Of a stretch of DNA of 38,926 bases, positions 15,422 to 25,030 are shown one piece after another. The stretch lies in contig CAIYTF010000110.1 of NCBI GenBank assembly GCA_903929035.1, positions 1 through 38,926 of the forward strand. The letters are read 5' to 3'. Made by a program: the position numbers and the translations under genes. This stretch comes from an uncultured Ignavibacteriales bacterium. GTDB taxonomy: Bacteria; Bacteroidota; Ignavibacteria; Ignavibacteriales; Ignavibacteriaceae. The first letter of the stretch is position 1. Each line of letters begins with the position of its first letter. The notes beneath the pieces were generated by a model. The model was not told the DNA's origin. It did not search any database and was given only the letters and a program-made list of their open reading frames with translations.

Positions 15422-15937
15422 TGACAAGCCGAGTTTCAGCGAACTGCAATTAAAATACAGGGCAATTTCTCGTCCGCGAAAAATAATTTACTTTGGTATT
15501 CCAGAATTTATTCTACAGATTAAACTTTATTTTGGCAAAATAATTATTGACACACTATTTCAGATAACATTTTGTTATGATTTGCAAAAAGCCTACGAAA
15601 CTGCAGTGCATTACTACAACAAATACATTTTGAATCACAAGAAACTGATCAATTTATTTATGACGGGAAAATTATCTTGCTTATTCGTCTTCATAAGTAT
15701 AACGGAGCAATTTATTTTGTCGCCTGCTGTCAATCACTTTCGCATATCAAAAAATTTGACTATTTTTCTGCTGTAAGAATTCACTTTATCAGGAGGAATT
15801 CACTTTTGGGCTTTATGTATTTACAAAAATCATTTAATCATCAGCCTGATGTATATAGAGTATTAAAAATACTCTTCCCAAAAGTTGCAGCTTCAAAGTT
15901 ATTTGAAGGCCATTTAAAAGTCAGGTTGAGAGGATAA
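15422..15937 (+). pseudogene. Possible decayed, frameshifted reading frame of unknown function
   Basis: Two overlapping open segments suggest one broken gene. One frame reads SFSELQLKYRAISRPRKIIY and LQKAYETAVHYYNKYIL up to about 15630. The next frame, open from about 15608, reads ESQETDQFIYDGKIILLIRL, YNGAIYFVACCQSL and NHQPDVYRVLKILFPKVAA to a stop at 15935-15937. The second part has protein-like composition and ends just before aroE. I recognise no family. It could also be chance open frame in AT-rich sequence. Confidence 0.3.
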
Positions 15938-15953
15938 CATTTTTCAGTAATAT

Positions 15954-16826
15954 ATGCGAAATCTTTTTTATCAAAATACTCGTGTGCTATGCTTAATAGG
16001 GCATCCTGTAAAACATAGCTATTCACCGTTTATTCATAATATCGCGGTTAATCTAACGGGACTAGATTATATCTATCTGCCGTTTGATATTACCCACGAT
16101 AACATTAAGTCTGCCTTGAAAGGCTTCCTTGCATTAGGAGTAAAAGGTTTTAATGTTACACTACCATACAAAGAAACCATAATGCCGTACCTTCAATCAA
16201 TATCTGAAGAAGCAAACGCGGTTGGATCAGTGAATACCGTTGTAAATGATATGGGGAAACTTATTGGTTACAATACAGATGTGTACGGAGTAGTTGAAAC
16301 TTTGATGCCATATAAAGATGATTTTAGCGGAGCTGAAGTTTCCGTTATTGGCGCGGGCGGGGCTTCGCGAGCAGTTATTTATGCTATTATTCGATATTTC
16401 AAACCGGCTAAAATTCATCTTATTAATCGAAGTGAGCAGCGTGCAGAATCATTGAAGATATATTTTTCTGAACGAATGAAATTTGATGAAATAGAAACAC
16501 ACGAACTTTTCCCGCCTGATTTATTGCCAATATTAAATAATTCAAAACTTATTGTTAATACCACCCCTATCGGGATGCATCCAAATGAGGATGATAGCCC
16601 GATTAATAATCCTAACATATTTGTCCCGGGACAAATAGTGTTTGATATTGTTTATAACCCGATCTCAACTAAATTTTTACAGATGGCAAAGTTAGAGCAG
16701 GCAACCACTGTTGACGGGATAAAAATGCTTGTTCATCAAGCTGCAAAGTCTTTTGAATTGTGGACAGGAACCGCTATGCCTGTTGATGGTGTATATGATG
16801 CTTTGAAGAGATATCTTGAGCAATAA
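15954..16826 (+). CDS. aroE: Shikimate 5-dehydrogenase
   Basis: The 290-residue enzyme reduces 3-dehydroshikimate to shikimate with NADPH in aromatic amino-acid and chorismate synthesis. The shikimate-binding site is visible as IGHPVKHSYSPFIHN, with NVTLPYKETIM carrying the catalytic Lys, followed by NAVGSVNTVV and GYNTDVYG with the catalytic Asp. The NADP-binding Rossmann loop is VIGAGGASRAVIYAI with NRS after strand 2. The C-terminal DGIKMLVHQAAKSFELWTG is also typical. Length is normal. It starts 16 bases after the decayed reading frame and is followed by radC with a 61-bp gap, so the two may be co-transcribed. Confidence 0.93.
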   Translation: MRNLFYQNTRVLCLIGHPVKHSYSPFIHNIAVNLTGLDYIYLPFDITHDNIKSALKGFLALGVKGFNVTLPYKETIMPYLQSISEEANAVGSVNTVVNDMGKLIGYNTDVYGVVETLMPYKDDFSGAEVSVIGAGGASRAVIYAIIRYFKPAKIHLINRSEQRAESLKIYFSERMKFDEIETHELFPPDLLPILNNSKLIVNTTPIGMHPNEDDSPINNPNIFVPGQIVFDIVYNPISTKFLQMAKLEQATTVDGIKMLVHQAAKSFELWTGTAMPVDGVYDALKRYLEQ

Positions 16827-16887
16827 AATAACTGATACATTTTATATTAGTTCAGCTGTTTCTTAATTTTTTATACAGAAACAGATT

Positions 16888-17589
16888 TTGCACATTAAAA
16901 TAAAAAGCCTGCAAGAGGAAGATCGTCCTCGCGAAAAGCTTATGAATAAGGGCGTGCAATATCTAACTGATGGAGAGTTGCTTGCCATTTTACTTCGCAC
17001 CGGCACAAAGAACAAAAATGTTATTGCAATGGCGCAGGAATTACTTTCAGAGTTTCACAATCTCGCGCAGCTTGCACGTGCTTCTGCATCAGATTTGCAG
17101 CGTATTTCCGGAATAAAGCACGATAAAGCTGCTACTTTGCTTGCCGCATTTGAAATCGGCAGGCGCAGCATTTCGCAAAACCACTCTATTGATAAGCAAA
17201 AAATCACCTCTGCTCAACAAATTGCAGATTTCTTCATTCCACTATTAACCGACAAGACAGTTGAAGTTTTTATAGTTGTTCTATTAGATTCGGCAAATCA
17301 TATAATAAATCATAAACAGATATCCGAAGGAACTCTTGATGCAAGTATGGTAGCAACGCGGGATATATTTAAAGCTGCAATTATGCATAATGCCAAAAGC
17401 GTAATTCTGCTGCACAATCACCCCAGCGGCAATCCTGAACCAAGTGCTGCCGACATCCAAATCACTAATAAAATTGTTGAGGCAGGCAAGATAATGAACA
17501 TTGAAGTTCTTGATCATTTGATTATCGCCAAACGAGAATTTACAAGTTTTGCCGAGAGAAATTTATTGCAGAAAAAATATAAAATGTAA
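16888..17589 (+). CDS. radC: RadC-family JAMM-domain protein
   Basis: The 233-residue protein has an N-terminal helix-hairpin-helix region (LQRISGIKHDKAATLLAAFE, about residues 70-95). A C-terminal JAMM/MPN-like metalloprotease-fold domain follows, with Glu in SEGTLDAS and the zinc motif LLHNHPSGNPEPSAAD. Despite the historic DNA-repair name its molecular role is unproven. The opening IKSLQEEDRPREKLMNKG is the usual family N-terminus, so the start must be near here. The only fitting codon is TTG at 16888, two residues before the conserved part. It is followed by tRNA-Arg. Confidence 0.9.
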   Translation: MHIKIKSLQEEDRPREKLMNKGVQYLTDGELLAILLRTGTKNKNVIAMAQELLSEFHNLAQLARASASDLQRISGIKHDKAATLLAAFEIGRRSISQNHSIDKQKITSAQQIADFFIPLLTDKTVEVFIVVLLDSANHIINHKQISEGTLDASMVATRDIFKAAIMHNAKSVILLHNHPSGNPEPSAADIQITNKIVEAGKIMNIEVLDHLIIAKREFTSFAERNLLQKKYKM

Positions 17590-17650
17590 AAGGTTTGTAT
17601 TTTTGGATATTTGTAACGACATTTAAACTTAAATTCTATATAAACATTAT

Positions 17651-17722
17651 GCCCCCGTAGCTCAGTGGATAGAGCAGTGGCCTCCGAAGCCATGCGCGCA
17701 GGTTCGACTCCTACCGGGGGTA
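17651..17722 (+). tRNA. tRNA-Arg (anticodon CCG)
   Basis: Acceptor arms GCCCCCG (17651-17657) and CGGGGGT (17715-17721) pair, with discriminator A at 17722. The D arm (GCTCAGTGGATAGAGC) and the T arm (CAGGTTCGACTCCTA) are present. The anticodon loop CTCCGAA lies between GTGGC and GCCAT, giving anticodon CCG, which reads the arginine codon CGG. The CCA tail is not encoded. Confidence 0.95.
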
Positions 17723-17863
17723 CTTTTTTGGTGCTGTAACTCATCCTAATATAAAGAGTTAATTTTAACCGCTAAAAACTGCATACCTATTGCATTCACT
17801 TTTTACTCGTTTTTCTCTGCCATTTACCATTGGACAGTTCATTAACCTGTTCAATAAAACGAG

Positions 17864-17897
17864 AAAGCCTTTGCAAATTTTCATTTACAAAGGCTTT
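17864..17897 (-). terminator. Hairpin downstream of tRNA-Lys
   Basis: AAAGCCTTTG (17864-17873) pairs perfectly with CAAAGGCTTT (17888-17897) over a 14-nt loop, just 6 bases past the tRNA-Lys 3' end. The following T-rich stretch on the minus strand is interrupted (TCTCGTTTTATT). It is a probable terminator and could act on both strands. Confidence 0.65.
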
Positions 17898-17903
17898 GTT
17901 TTG

Positions 17904-17975
17904 TGAGCGCGGGTGGGCTCGAACCACCGACCTTTACCTTAAAAGGGTATTGCTCTACCACTGAGCTACGCACCC
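17904..17975 (-). tRNA. tRNA-Lys (anticodon TTT)
   Basis: The minus strand reads GGGTGCG for the 5' acceptor arm (17975-17969) and CGCGCTC with discriminator A for the 3' arm (17910-17904). The D arm GCTCAGTGGTAGAGC and T arm GGTTCGAGCC are standard. The anticodon loop CTTTTAA between ATACC and GGTAA gives TTT (lysine). CCA is not encoded. A hairpin follows immediately. Confidence 0.95.
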
Positions 17976-18465
17976 ATATTTCCTGTTTCTAAAACCTTAT
18001 TACAAGGTATCTTTAATTACAGTCTTCAAATATAAGTGATTTAATAATTTTATGCAAAAGTTTTTCTTAAATTATGGGTTTAAATGAATGTTGTCGGTAC
18101 AAGGGAACAACTGTCCGGATTATTTCCATATCATTGAAATACACAACTGACAACAAGATAAGCATATAGCAGCAAGTGATGCACAGCTTATTAATCCTTT
18201 CGCCTTTGTCTATTTTTGGGGGTATAACTCAACTTCAAAAAAATAATAAATAATTGGTTTACAATTGTATCTGTCATAAAATATCTCTATGTTTCCATAA
18301 GAATTAAAAAAATTCTAAATATTCCGATAATTTAATCCGGCGTTCTGTTTTCAGGCGCGTTACTGAATGAATGTGAGCAGTGTTTCTATCATATCAATGA
18401 TAACAATTTGTTATTTCACTTAATTACATTGCTTATTATTCGTCCGCATATACGAAGGAATTTAC
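17976..18465. other. Intergenic region before the kinase cluster
   Basis: No gene or RNA was recognised. It contains the promoters of tRNA-Lys (minus) and of the first kinase (plus). The last 25 bases hold a ribosome binding site (GAAGGAA) for the GTG start at 18466. Confidence 0.5.
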
Positions 18466-21366
18466 GTGAGTACTAATACAGCCAATAATTCTACTACTGA
18501 CACTGTAAGCAGCATTCAGTTTAGCGACATTTTTAAACTTGAAGATATCCAGCACTTACAGGACTTATTTTCTGATGCTAATGGTGTAGCTTCTATTATT
18601 ACCTCTCCCGATGGTACCCCGATTACCAATCCAAGCAATTTCTGCAGATTATGCAGTGACATTATTCGTAAGACTGAAAAAGGACTTGCTAATTGTTTAA
18701 AGTCAGATGCCGTGCTTGGCTGCCATAATCCTGCAGGACCGATTGTTCAGCTGTGTCGGAGCGGTGGTCTAAGAGATGCAGGTGCAAGCATTTCTATTGG
18801 CGGATTGCATATTGCCACCTGGTTAATTGGTCAGGTACGGAATGAGCAATTGGACGAACAAAGTATATTAGAATATGCTGATGAAATTGGAGCAGACAGA
18901 GATGGTTTTATGTTGGCTCTGAACGAAGTTCCTGCTATGTCTGCCGTGCAGTTTAACAAAGTATCGAGATTATTGTTTGAATTTGCAAACCAGCTTTCAG
19001 AAAAAGCTTACAAAAATTTACTGTTGAAAAAGCAAATTGACGATCTGGATCAATCAACCGAATTATTACGGGAAAGCGAGGAATCTCTTTCTACTATACT
19101 AAAATTTATTGGTGATGCAGTGATTACTACCGATAAATCAGGGGTTGTCACGATGATGAACCCTGCAGCTGAACAGCTGACAGGATGGAGTATTGCAGAA
19201 GCGAAAAATAAACCATTTAATCTTTTATTTAATATAGTTGATGCAGCTACCGGGAAAATTGTGGATAACCCCGTTGAAAAAGTTATAGCAAGCGGCACAA
19301 TAACAGGAACTGGCAACCACGCGACTGTGATAAGCCGCGATGGTGAAAAATATCAGATCGCGGGTAGTGCTGCATCCATTCGGGACAACCAAGGGAATAT
19401 TGAAACAGTGATATTGGTTTTTTCCGATATCACGGAGAAATACAAGGCAGAAGAAGCATTGATCGAGGCAGAGTGGAAGTTCAGAGCTTTGTTTGAAAAG
19501 GGGCCCATCGGAGTCGCGTATCATAAAATGATCTATGACGATTCGGGAAAACCGATAGATTATTTCTTCATTGATGCAAATGAAAGTTTTAGGAAGCTGA
19601 CCGGTGTTGACCCGCGCGGCAAAAAGGTAACGCAAGCATTCACGGGAATCGAAAATGAACCTTTTGACTGGATCGGAACTTACGGCAAAGTAGCCCAAAC
19701 AGGTGAAACTATACGGTTCGAGCAATATCTCGAGTCTAGTAATCAATGGTACGATTGTGTAGCGTATAGATATAAGCCTGATCACTTTGTAGCGGCTTTC
19801 TTCGAAATAACTAAACGCAAGCAGGCAGAAGAACAGGTGCGTCTCCACGCCGCCATAAGCGATATTTCTCCTCTCGCTATTAATATTTTCGACTTTGATG
19901 GGAATATTCTCTATGCCAACCAAAGGGCTTGTGAAATGCACGGATATTCCAAAGATGAATTTATGGCACTTAATCTGCGAGAACTTAACACCCCTAAAAG
20001 TGCGCTCCTGATAGAAAGCCGAATGCAGGAGATATTTAAAGCAGAGGCTGCTTTCTTTGAGATGGAACATCGCCGTAAAGATGGTTATACTTTTCCATTG
20101 GAAGTTTACGCGAAACGAACCGAGTGGAAAGGGAAACAGGTACTGCTTAGTATCGGAAGCGATATTACGGAGCGCAGGCGGATAGAGTTGGAATTGATTC
20201 AAGCAAAAGAAAAAGCGGAATCTGCTAACAAATTGAAAGATGCGTTTATAGCTAATATGTCGCACGAAATCAGGACACCGCTCAATGGAATTCTCGGGAT
20301 GACCAGCATTATACAAGAAGCATATTCTCAATACGCGGCGGCGGAAGAAGAAAGATTTTTCACATCGATTAAAAGATCTTCAAAGCGGTTAATAAATACC
20401 GTTGACAAAATTCTCAATTTCTCACTTATGCAGATTGGCGATTTTCCTGTTAAGAAAACAGATATTTCCCTTTCGTCAGTTATTGAAGTTCTTATTCGTG
20501 AATATAATCCCTTAGCGGCGGCAAAATCTCTCAAAATACGGTTTAATTCTGCACTTGAAGATGATACTGTTTTTGCAGATGTGAATGGCTTAAATACTGC
20601 ATTTGACAATCTAATTGATAACGCTATAAAATTTACCGAGGCTGGTTTTATTGATATTTCTCTCTATCAAGATGAGAAAAGCAAAATATGCATAGATATT
20701 CGCGACACTGGAACCGGTATTTCCGATGAATATCTAAAGGGACTATTCGAACCATATTCACAGGAAGGGATAGGATATAGCCGGCCTTATGAAGGACTGG
20801 GTTTGGGACTCGCTATAACTAAGAAACTTTTTGTTTTAAATGGTGCTTCAATTTCCGTAAAAAGTAAAAAAGGGGAAGGAACAGCTTTTACTGTTTGTTT
20901 CAATAAGCAAATCGCAAAACAGACGGGTAATAATTTGGCAGTTGAAAAAGAAAAAGAAATAAAACAGAGGCATCTTTCTAAGGTGACTGCAGGAGAGAAG
21001 CCTTGTATTCTTATAGTTGAGGATGATACAGTAAGTCAATTTTATACACAGTCAATTCTTACCAAAAATTACAATATAGTTATTGCAGGCAATGCCGAAA
21101 AAGCTATCCAACTGTTTAATAGCCGGTCATTTGATTTAATACTTATGGATATTTCACTTAGTAAAGGCTTAAACGGGTTGGAATTAACACAGTTTATCAG
21201 GAAAGGTAATATTAATCCGAACATCCCGATAATAGCGGTAACAGGTCACGCTTTTCCTGATGACTATAGAAATGCTATGGAAGCAGGATGCAACGACTTT
21301 CTCACTAAACCATTTCAAAGTTTTCAATTAATTGAGAAAATTGAGAAGATAATCGTTAATGGTTAA
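18466..21366 (+). CDS. Hybrid histidine kinase: PocR sensor, three PAS, HisKA, HATPase, receiver
   Basis: This 966-residue soluble hybrid kinase has no membrane segment. Residues about 15-185 form a PocR-type sensory domain with a Cys-rich FCRLCSDIIRKTEKGLANCL and GPIVQLCRSGGLRDAGASI, a fold that binds small ligands, including hydrocarbon derivatives in related proteins. Three PAS domains follow (about 206-327, 333-450, 456-577), each closing with DIT-E-[RK]-like ends. The HisKA H box is MSHEIRTPLNG with His600. HATPase boxes are NAIKFTEAG, DTGTGIS and GLGLGLAITKKL. The C-terminal receiver has Asp895 in LILMDISL. Start is GTG with GAAGGAA upstream. It lacks an output domain and must pass phosphate to another protein. 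The second kinase gene follows 68 bp later. Confidence 0.92.
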   Translation: MSTNTANNSTTDTVSSIQFSDIFKLEDIQHLQDLFSDANGVASIITSPDGTPITNPSNFCRLCSDIIRKTEKGLANCLKSDAVLGCHNPAGPIVQLCRSGGLRDAGASISIGGLHIATWLIGQVRNEQLDEQSILEYADEIGADRDGFMLALNEVPAMSAVQFNKVSRLLFEFANQLSEKAYKNLLLKKQIDDLDQSTELLRESEESLSTILKFIGDAVITTDKSGVVTMMNPAAEQLTGWSIAEAKNKPFNLLFNIVDAATGKIVDNPVEKVIASGTITGTGNHATVISRDGEKYQIAGSAASIRDNQGNIETVILVFSDITEKYKAEEALIEAEWKFRALFEKGPIGVAYHKMIYDDSGKPIDYFFIDANESFRKLTGVDPRGKKVTQAFTGIENEPFDWIGTYGKVAQTGETIRFEQYLESSNQWYDCVAYRYKPDHFVAAFFEITKRKQAEEQVRLHAAISDISPLAINIFDFDGNILYANQRACEMHGYSKDEFMALNLRELNTPKSALLIESRMQEIFKAEAAFFEMEHRRKDGYTFPLEVYAKRTEWKGKQVLLSIGSDITERRRIELELIQAKEKAESANKLKDAFIANMSHEIRTPLNGILGMTSIIQEAYSQYAAAEEERFFTSIKRSSKRLINTVDKILNFSLMQIGDFPVKKTDISLSSVIEVLIREYNPLAAAKSLKIRFNSALEDDTVFADVNGLNTAFDNLIDNAIKFTEAGFIDISLYQDEKSKICIDIRDTGTGISDEYLKGLFEPYSQEGIGYSRPYEGLGLGLAITKKLFVLNGASISVKSKKGEGTAFTVCFNKQIAKQTGNNLAVEKEKEIKQRHLSKVTAGEKPCILIVEDDTVSQFYTQSILTKNYNIVIAGNAEKAIQLFNSRSFDLILMDISLSKGLNGLELTQFIRKGNINPNIPIIAVTGHAFPDDYRNAMEAGCNDFLTKPFQSFQLIEKIEKIIVNG

Positions 21367-21434
21367 TTATGTAAATTATTTTACCCTTGGATTAAGCGAA
21401 TATTTTGATACTTTAATAGTATGATAGAACATAT

Positions 21435-24400
21435 ATGAGTAATGCTTCAACACGCGAAGAACTTCTTAATGAAGTGGAGGCTTTGAAACTTGAATACAAG
21501 TCTCTGAAAGCTATGTATGAACAAGAAATTTCCGAACACGAAAAGGAACTATGCACATTAAGGGAGAGCAACGAAAAATTCAAAGCAATAGCGAATTATG
21601 CGGCAAGCTGGGAAGTTTGGTTAAGTCCGGAAGGAAAACTCCTTTGGATGAATCCATATTCTATAGAATTGACAGGATATACTCCTGAAGAATATATGGC
21701 GGCAAAAGACTATCTCTCTATGGTGATAGCAGAGGAGGACATTGAATATGCACGAGGAAAATTGACGGAAGCTTTGCAAGGCAGCAGTGCCGATAACATC
21801 GAAACCCGCGTTAAGCATAAAGACGGATCAACTATTTGGGTATCAGTTTCCTGGCGCCCGATATTTGATGCAGCCGGCAATTCACTTGGTTTCCGTACCA
21901 GCACAAAAAATATTATGGAACGGAAGAGGGTGGAAGGATCGCTAAAAGTAAGCGAAATTAAATATCGCGAGCTGGTGAATAATTTTCCGGATGCCATAGT
22001 GATTTATGTTGAAGGGAAAATAGTATTTGTCAATAACGAATTGATTTACTTAATTGGGGCAGCGAACGCGGAAGAATTGATCGGGAAGCCTGTATTAGAA
22101 TATGTTCATCCTGAATATCGCGAGTTTGTTATCGGACGAATGAAAGTGGCGATGTCCGGCAGAACCGCCTCTCCTCCCGCCGATGAGAAGATAATAAAAC
22201 TTGACGGCTCCGCGGTTGATGTTGAAATAAAGGCGATACCGATTACGTTTGAAAACCAATCCGCCGTATTATTGGTTATGCACGATATTACCGAACGCAA
22301 GTTAGCCGAAAAGGAAAGAAAAAAATTTGAGAAAGCGTTCCGGGAGAGTGCGGTAAGGCTAAAACGTGCTGAACTTGCCTCTAAATCAGGGAACTGGGAA
22401 CTGCTTCTTGATTCCAAAATAATGATTGCCTCTGAAGGTGCTGAAAAAATTTATGGGCTGAAAGGCGGACTTTTTGAATATAACGCTGTTAAAAATATTC
22501 CGCTTCCGGAATACAGACCAATTCTTGATAACGCGTTAAAAGGGTTAATTGAAAAAGCCGAGCCTTATAATATTGAATTCAAAATCAAAAACCCCGAGTC
22601 TGGCGAAATAATCGATATCCATTCCGTTGCCGAGTATGACAGAGAAGAACATATTATATTTGGTATTATTCAGGATATCACTGGCCGCAAACGTGTGGAG
22701 AATGAACTTCGCGATAGTGAAAGAATTTTGCATCAGGCGCAGCAAGTCGCGCGTATCGGACATTATGTCACTGATATAAACACCGGCATCTGGAAAAGTT
22801 CTCCCGTGCTTGATGAAATTTTCGGGATTGACCATCTCTTTGTCAGAAATATAGAAAACTGGTCTGCAATAATAGAACCTGAATATCGCGGTAAATTGAC
22901 GGACTATTATTATAAAGTAATAAGCGATAAAACCCGGTTTGAAATGGATTATAAAATTATCCGCCCAAATGACGGACAAAAGCGATGGGTTTCGGCTCTT
23001 GGGGAATTTGATTATGATGCCTCCGGTAACCCGGTACGCCAGATTGGCACCATACAGGACATCACTGAGCGCAAACGAGCCGAAAACGCTCTTAAAGAGA
23101 GTGAAGAGCAATTCCGTAACCTTTTCGTAAATGCGCCGGTTGGAATTTTCCATTCTACCTTGGATGGGCGGCTTCTGGAAACAAATCCTGCTCTCGCAAA
23201 GATGCTGGGATATTTCAATACTAACGAGATAATCGCGTCCACTTCCGATATGAGTACGCAAATATATGTTGACCCGAAAGTTCGCCTGCAGATAATTGAC
23301 GACTTAATGAGAACTGACGGATGGGTACACTACAATGAAGTTATTTGGCAGCGAAAAGATCTCAGCCTCATTACGGTTGAAATGACCGGGCGGAAAGTAT
23401 TGGATGCTGCCGGTGACTTTACCTATTTGGAAGGCTTTATAGTAGATATTACCGAACGGAAACGCGTGGAAGAAGCACTGCGCGAGGGCGAAGAAAAATA
23501 TAGGTCTCTCATTCAATATTCAAGTGATCCTATATTTAGCTTTAATCCTGACGGGACCTACAAATTTGCCAATGAAGCTTTTTCAAAACAATTCGGGAAA
23601 ACCCCTGACGAAGTTATGGGGAAAACTCCGCATTTTCTTTTCCCTTTCGATGTAGCTGAAAAACGATTGGCTTTTGTTCGGAAAGTATTTCAAACAGGAG
23701 AAAAAGGCGAAATCGAATTGAATATTACCACAGCATCCGGAGAACGTAAGTATTTCCTCACAATGATAGACCCTATCAAAGATATTAAAGGAAACATTTT
23801 ATGGGTTTCTTGCGTTTCAAAGGATATAACTGAACGCAAACTGGGGGAAGAGGCATTGCGGGAAAGCGAAGAAAAACACCGCTTTTTGATTGAGCACAGC
23901 TACGATATTATCTATATTCTTACACCTGATGGAATACTCACTTTTGTTTCTCAAGCTTGGACAAACCTATTGGGACACTCTGTATCACAAGTAGAGGGGC
24001 TATCATTCCAGCAATTTGTCCATCCTGATGATATTCCGGAATGCTTAGTTTGGTTACAAAAAGTAATATCAACTGGACAAAGACAAGAGGGCATAGAATA
24101 CCGTATTCGGCACATCAATGGAACCTGGCGTTGGCATACCTCAAGTGCCGTCCCCTTAAGAGATATAAACGGTACCGTCATTGGGTTCGAAGGAACCGCA
24201 AGGGATATTACCGAGCGCAAGCAGGCTGAGGAAGAATTACATAGCACTAATAAACAACTTGAAAAATCTAATTCCGAAAAAGATAAATTATTTTCCATTA
24301 TCGCTCACGATTTAAGAAGTCCTTTCCACGGTCTGCTGGGCTTATCTGAAATTTTGGCAAAAGATAGCGATGAATTATCATCGGAAGAAGTAACAAATTT

Positions 24401-24959
24401 TAGTATTTCACTGCACACCTCTATAGAAAACCTCTATAAACTGATAGAAAATCTATTACAATGGGGGCAGCTCCAAAAAGACTCGATAGAATTTGCCCCG
24501 AAAGTACTCAATTTGTCCAATGCTTTTATTCAAGGTATGGATGCTATTCAGCAAAGAGCACTACAAAAAGGGATTACTATCATCAATGAAATTCCGGAGA
24601 CTCTTAAAATTAATGCCGATGAAAAAATGATTTCTAGTGTTTTGAGAAATCTTTTATCTAACGCGGTAAAATTTACTAGACGGGACGGGAAAGTTATCGG
24701 CAGAGCGCAGGTAACAGAAAACGGAATGATTGAAATATCGGTGACGGACACCGGTACCGGTATGCCGGCTGACATTGTTGAAAAGATATTTAAGATTGGC
24801 GAAAAAGTAGGTAGGCTAGGAACAGAAAACGAACCAAGTACGGGTTTGGGTTTAGTGCTATGCAGGGAATTTGTTGAAAAACACGGCGGCAAAATTTGGG
24901 TTGAAAGCGAAGAAGGCAAGGGAAGTACATTTTATTTTTCACTTAAAAATAATGGTTAA
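21435..24959 (+). CDS. Multi-PAS sensor histidine kinase (seven PAS domains)
   Basis: The 1174-residue soluble kinase opens with a coiled coil (about residues 1-45). Seven PAS/PAC modules follow to about residue 930, each ending in a variant of DITERK. The HisKA box is SIIAHDLRSPFHGLLGLSEI with His958, then HATPase boxes NAVKFTRRDG, DTGTGMPADI and GLGLVLCREFVEKHGG. There is no receiver and no transmembrane segment. The H box differs clearly from that of the flanking hybrid kinases, so it belongs to another HisKA subgroup (AHDLR[ST]P). The second PAS resembles the first PAS of the next gene, suggesting module exchange. It sits between the two hybrids on the same strand. Confidence 0.93.
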   Translation: MSNASTREELLNEVEALKLEYKSLKAMYEQEISEHEKELCTLRESNEKFKAIANYAASWEVWLSPEGKLLWMNPYSIELTGYTPEEYMAAKDYLSMVIAEEDIEYARGKLTEALQGSSADNIETRVKHKDGSTIWVSVSWRPIFDAAGNSLGFRTSTKNIMERKRVEGSLKVSEIKYRELVNNFPDAIVIYVEGKIVFVNNELIYLIGAANAEELIGKPVLEYVHPEYREFVIGRMKVAMSGRTASPPADEKIIKLDGSAVDVEIKAIPITFENQSAVLLVMHDITERKLAEKERKKFEKAFRESAVRLKRAELASKSGNWELLLDSKIMIASEGAEKIYGLKGGLFEYNAVKNIPLPEYRPILDNALKGLIEKAEPYNIEFKIKNPESGEIIDIHSVAEYDREEHIIFGIIQDITGRKRVENELRDSERILHQAQQVARIGHYVTDINTGIWKSSPVLDEIFGIDHLFVRNIENWSAIIEPEYRGKLTDYYYKVISDKTRFEMDYKIIRPNDGQKRWVSALGEFDYDASGNPVRQIGTIQDITERKRAENALKESEEQFRNLFVNAPVGIFHSTLDGRLLETNPALAKMLGYFNTNEIIASTSDMSTQIYVDPKVRLQIIDDLMRTDGWVHYNEVIWQRKDLSLITVEMTGRKVLDAAGDFTYLEGFIVDITERKRVEEALREGEEKYRSLIQYSSDPIFSFNPDGTYKFANEAFSKQFGKTPDEVMGKTPHFLFPFDVAEKRLAFVRKVFQTGEKGEIELNITTASGERKYFLTMIDPIKDIKGNILWVSCVSKDITERKLGEEALRESEEKHRFLIEHSYDIIYILTPDGILTFVSQAWTNLLGHSVSQVEGLSFQQFVHPDDIPECLVWLQKVISTGQRQEGIEYRIRHINGTWRWHTSSAVPLRDINGTVIGFEGTARDITERKQAEEELHSTNKQLEKSNSEKDKLFSIIAHDLRSPFHGLLGLSEILAKDSDELSSEEVTNFSISLHTSIENLYKLIENLLQWGQLQKDSIEFAPKVLNLSNAFIQGMDAIQQRALQKGITIINEIPETLKINADEKMISSVLRNLLSNAVKFTRRDGKVIGRAQVTENGMIEISVTDTGTGMPADIVEKIFKIGEKVGRLGTENEPSTGLGLVLCREFVEKHGGKIWVESEEGKGSTFYFSLKNNG

Positions 24960-25030
24960 CGGATAAATTATGGACGAACTATCCTTTGTTAAACATTTCG
25001 CGGTTTGCCGAGTTCATTGGAGTTCCCGAT

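Noticed and set aside
19225-20331. 368-codon open frame opposite the first kinase
   Set aside because: It lies wholly antisense to a well-supported hybrid kinase and matches no protein pattern.
22545-23261. 238-codon open frame opposite the second kinase
   Set aside because: It is antisense to PAS-coding repeats and has no start context or recognisable domain.
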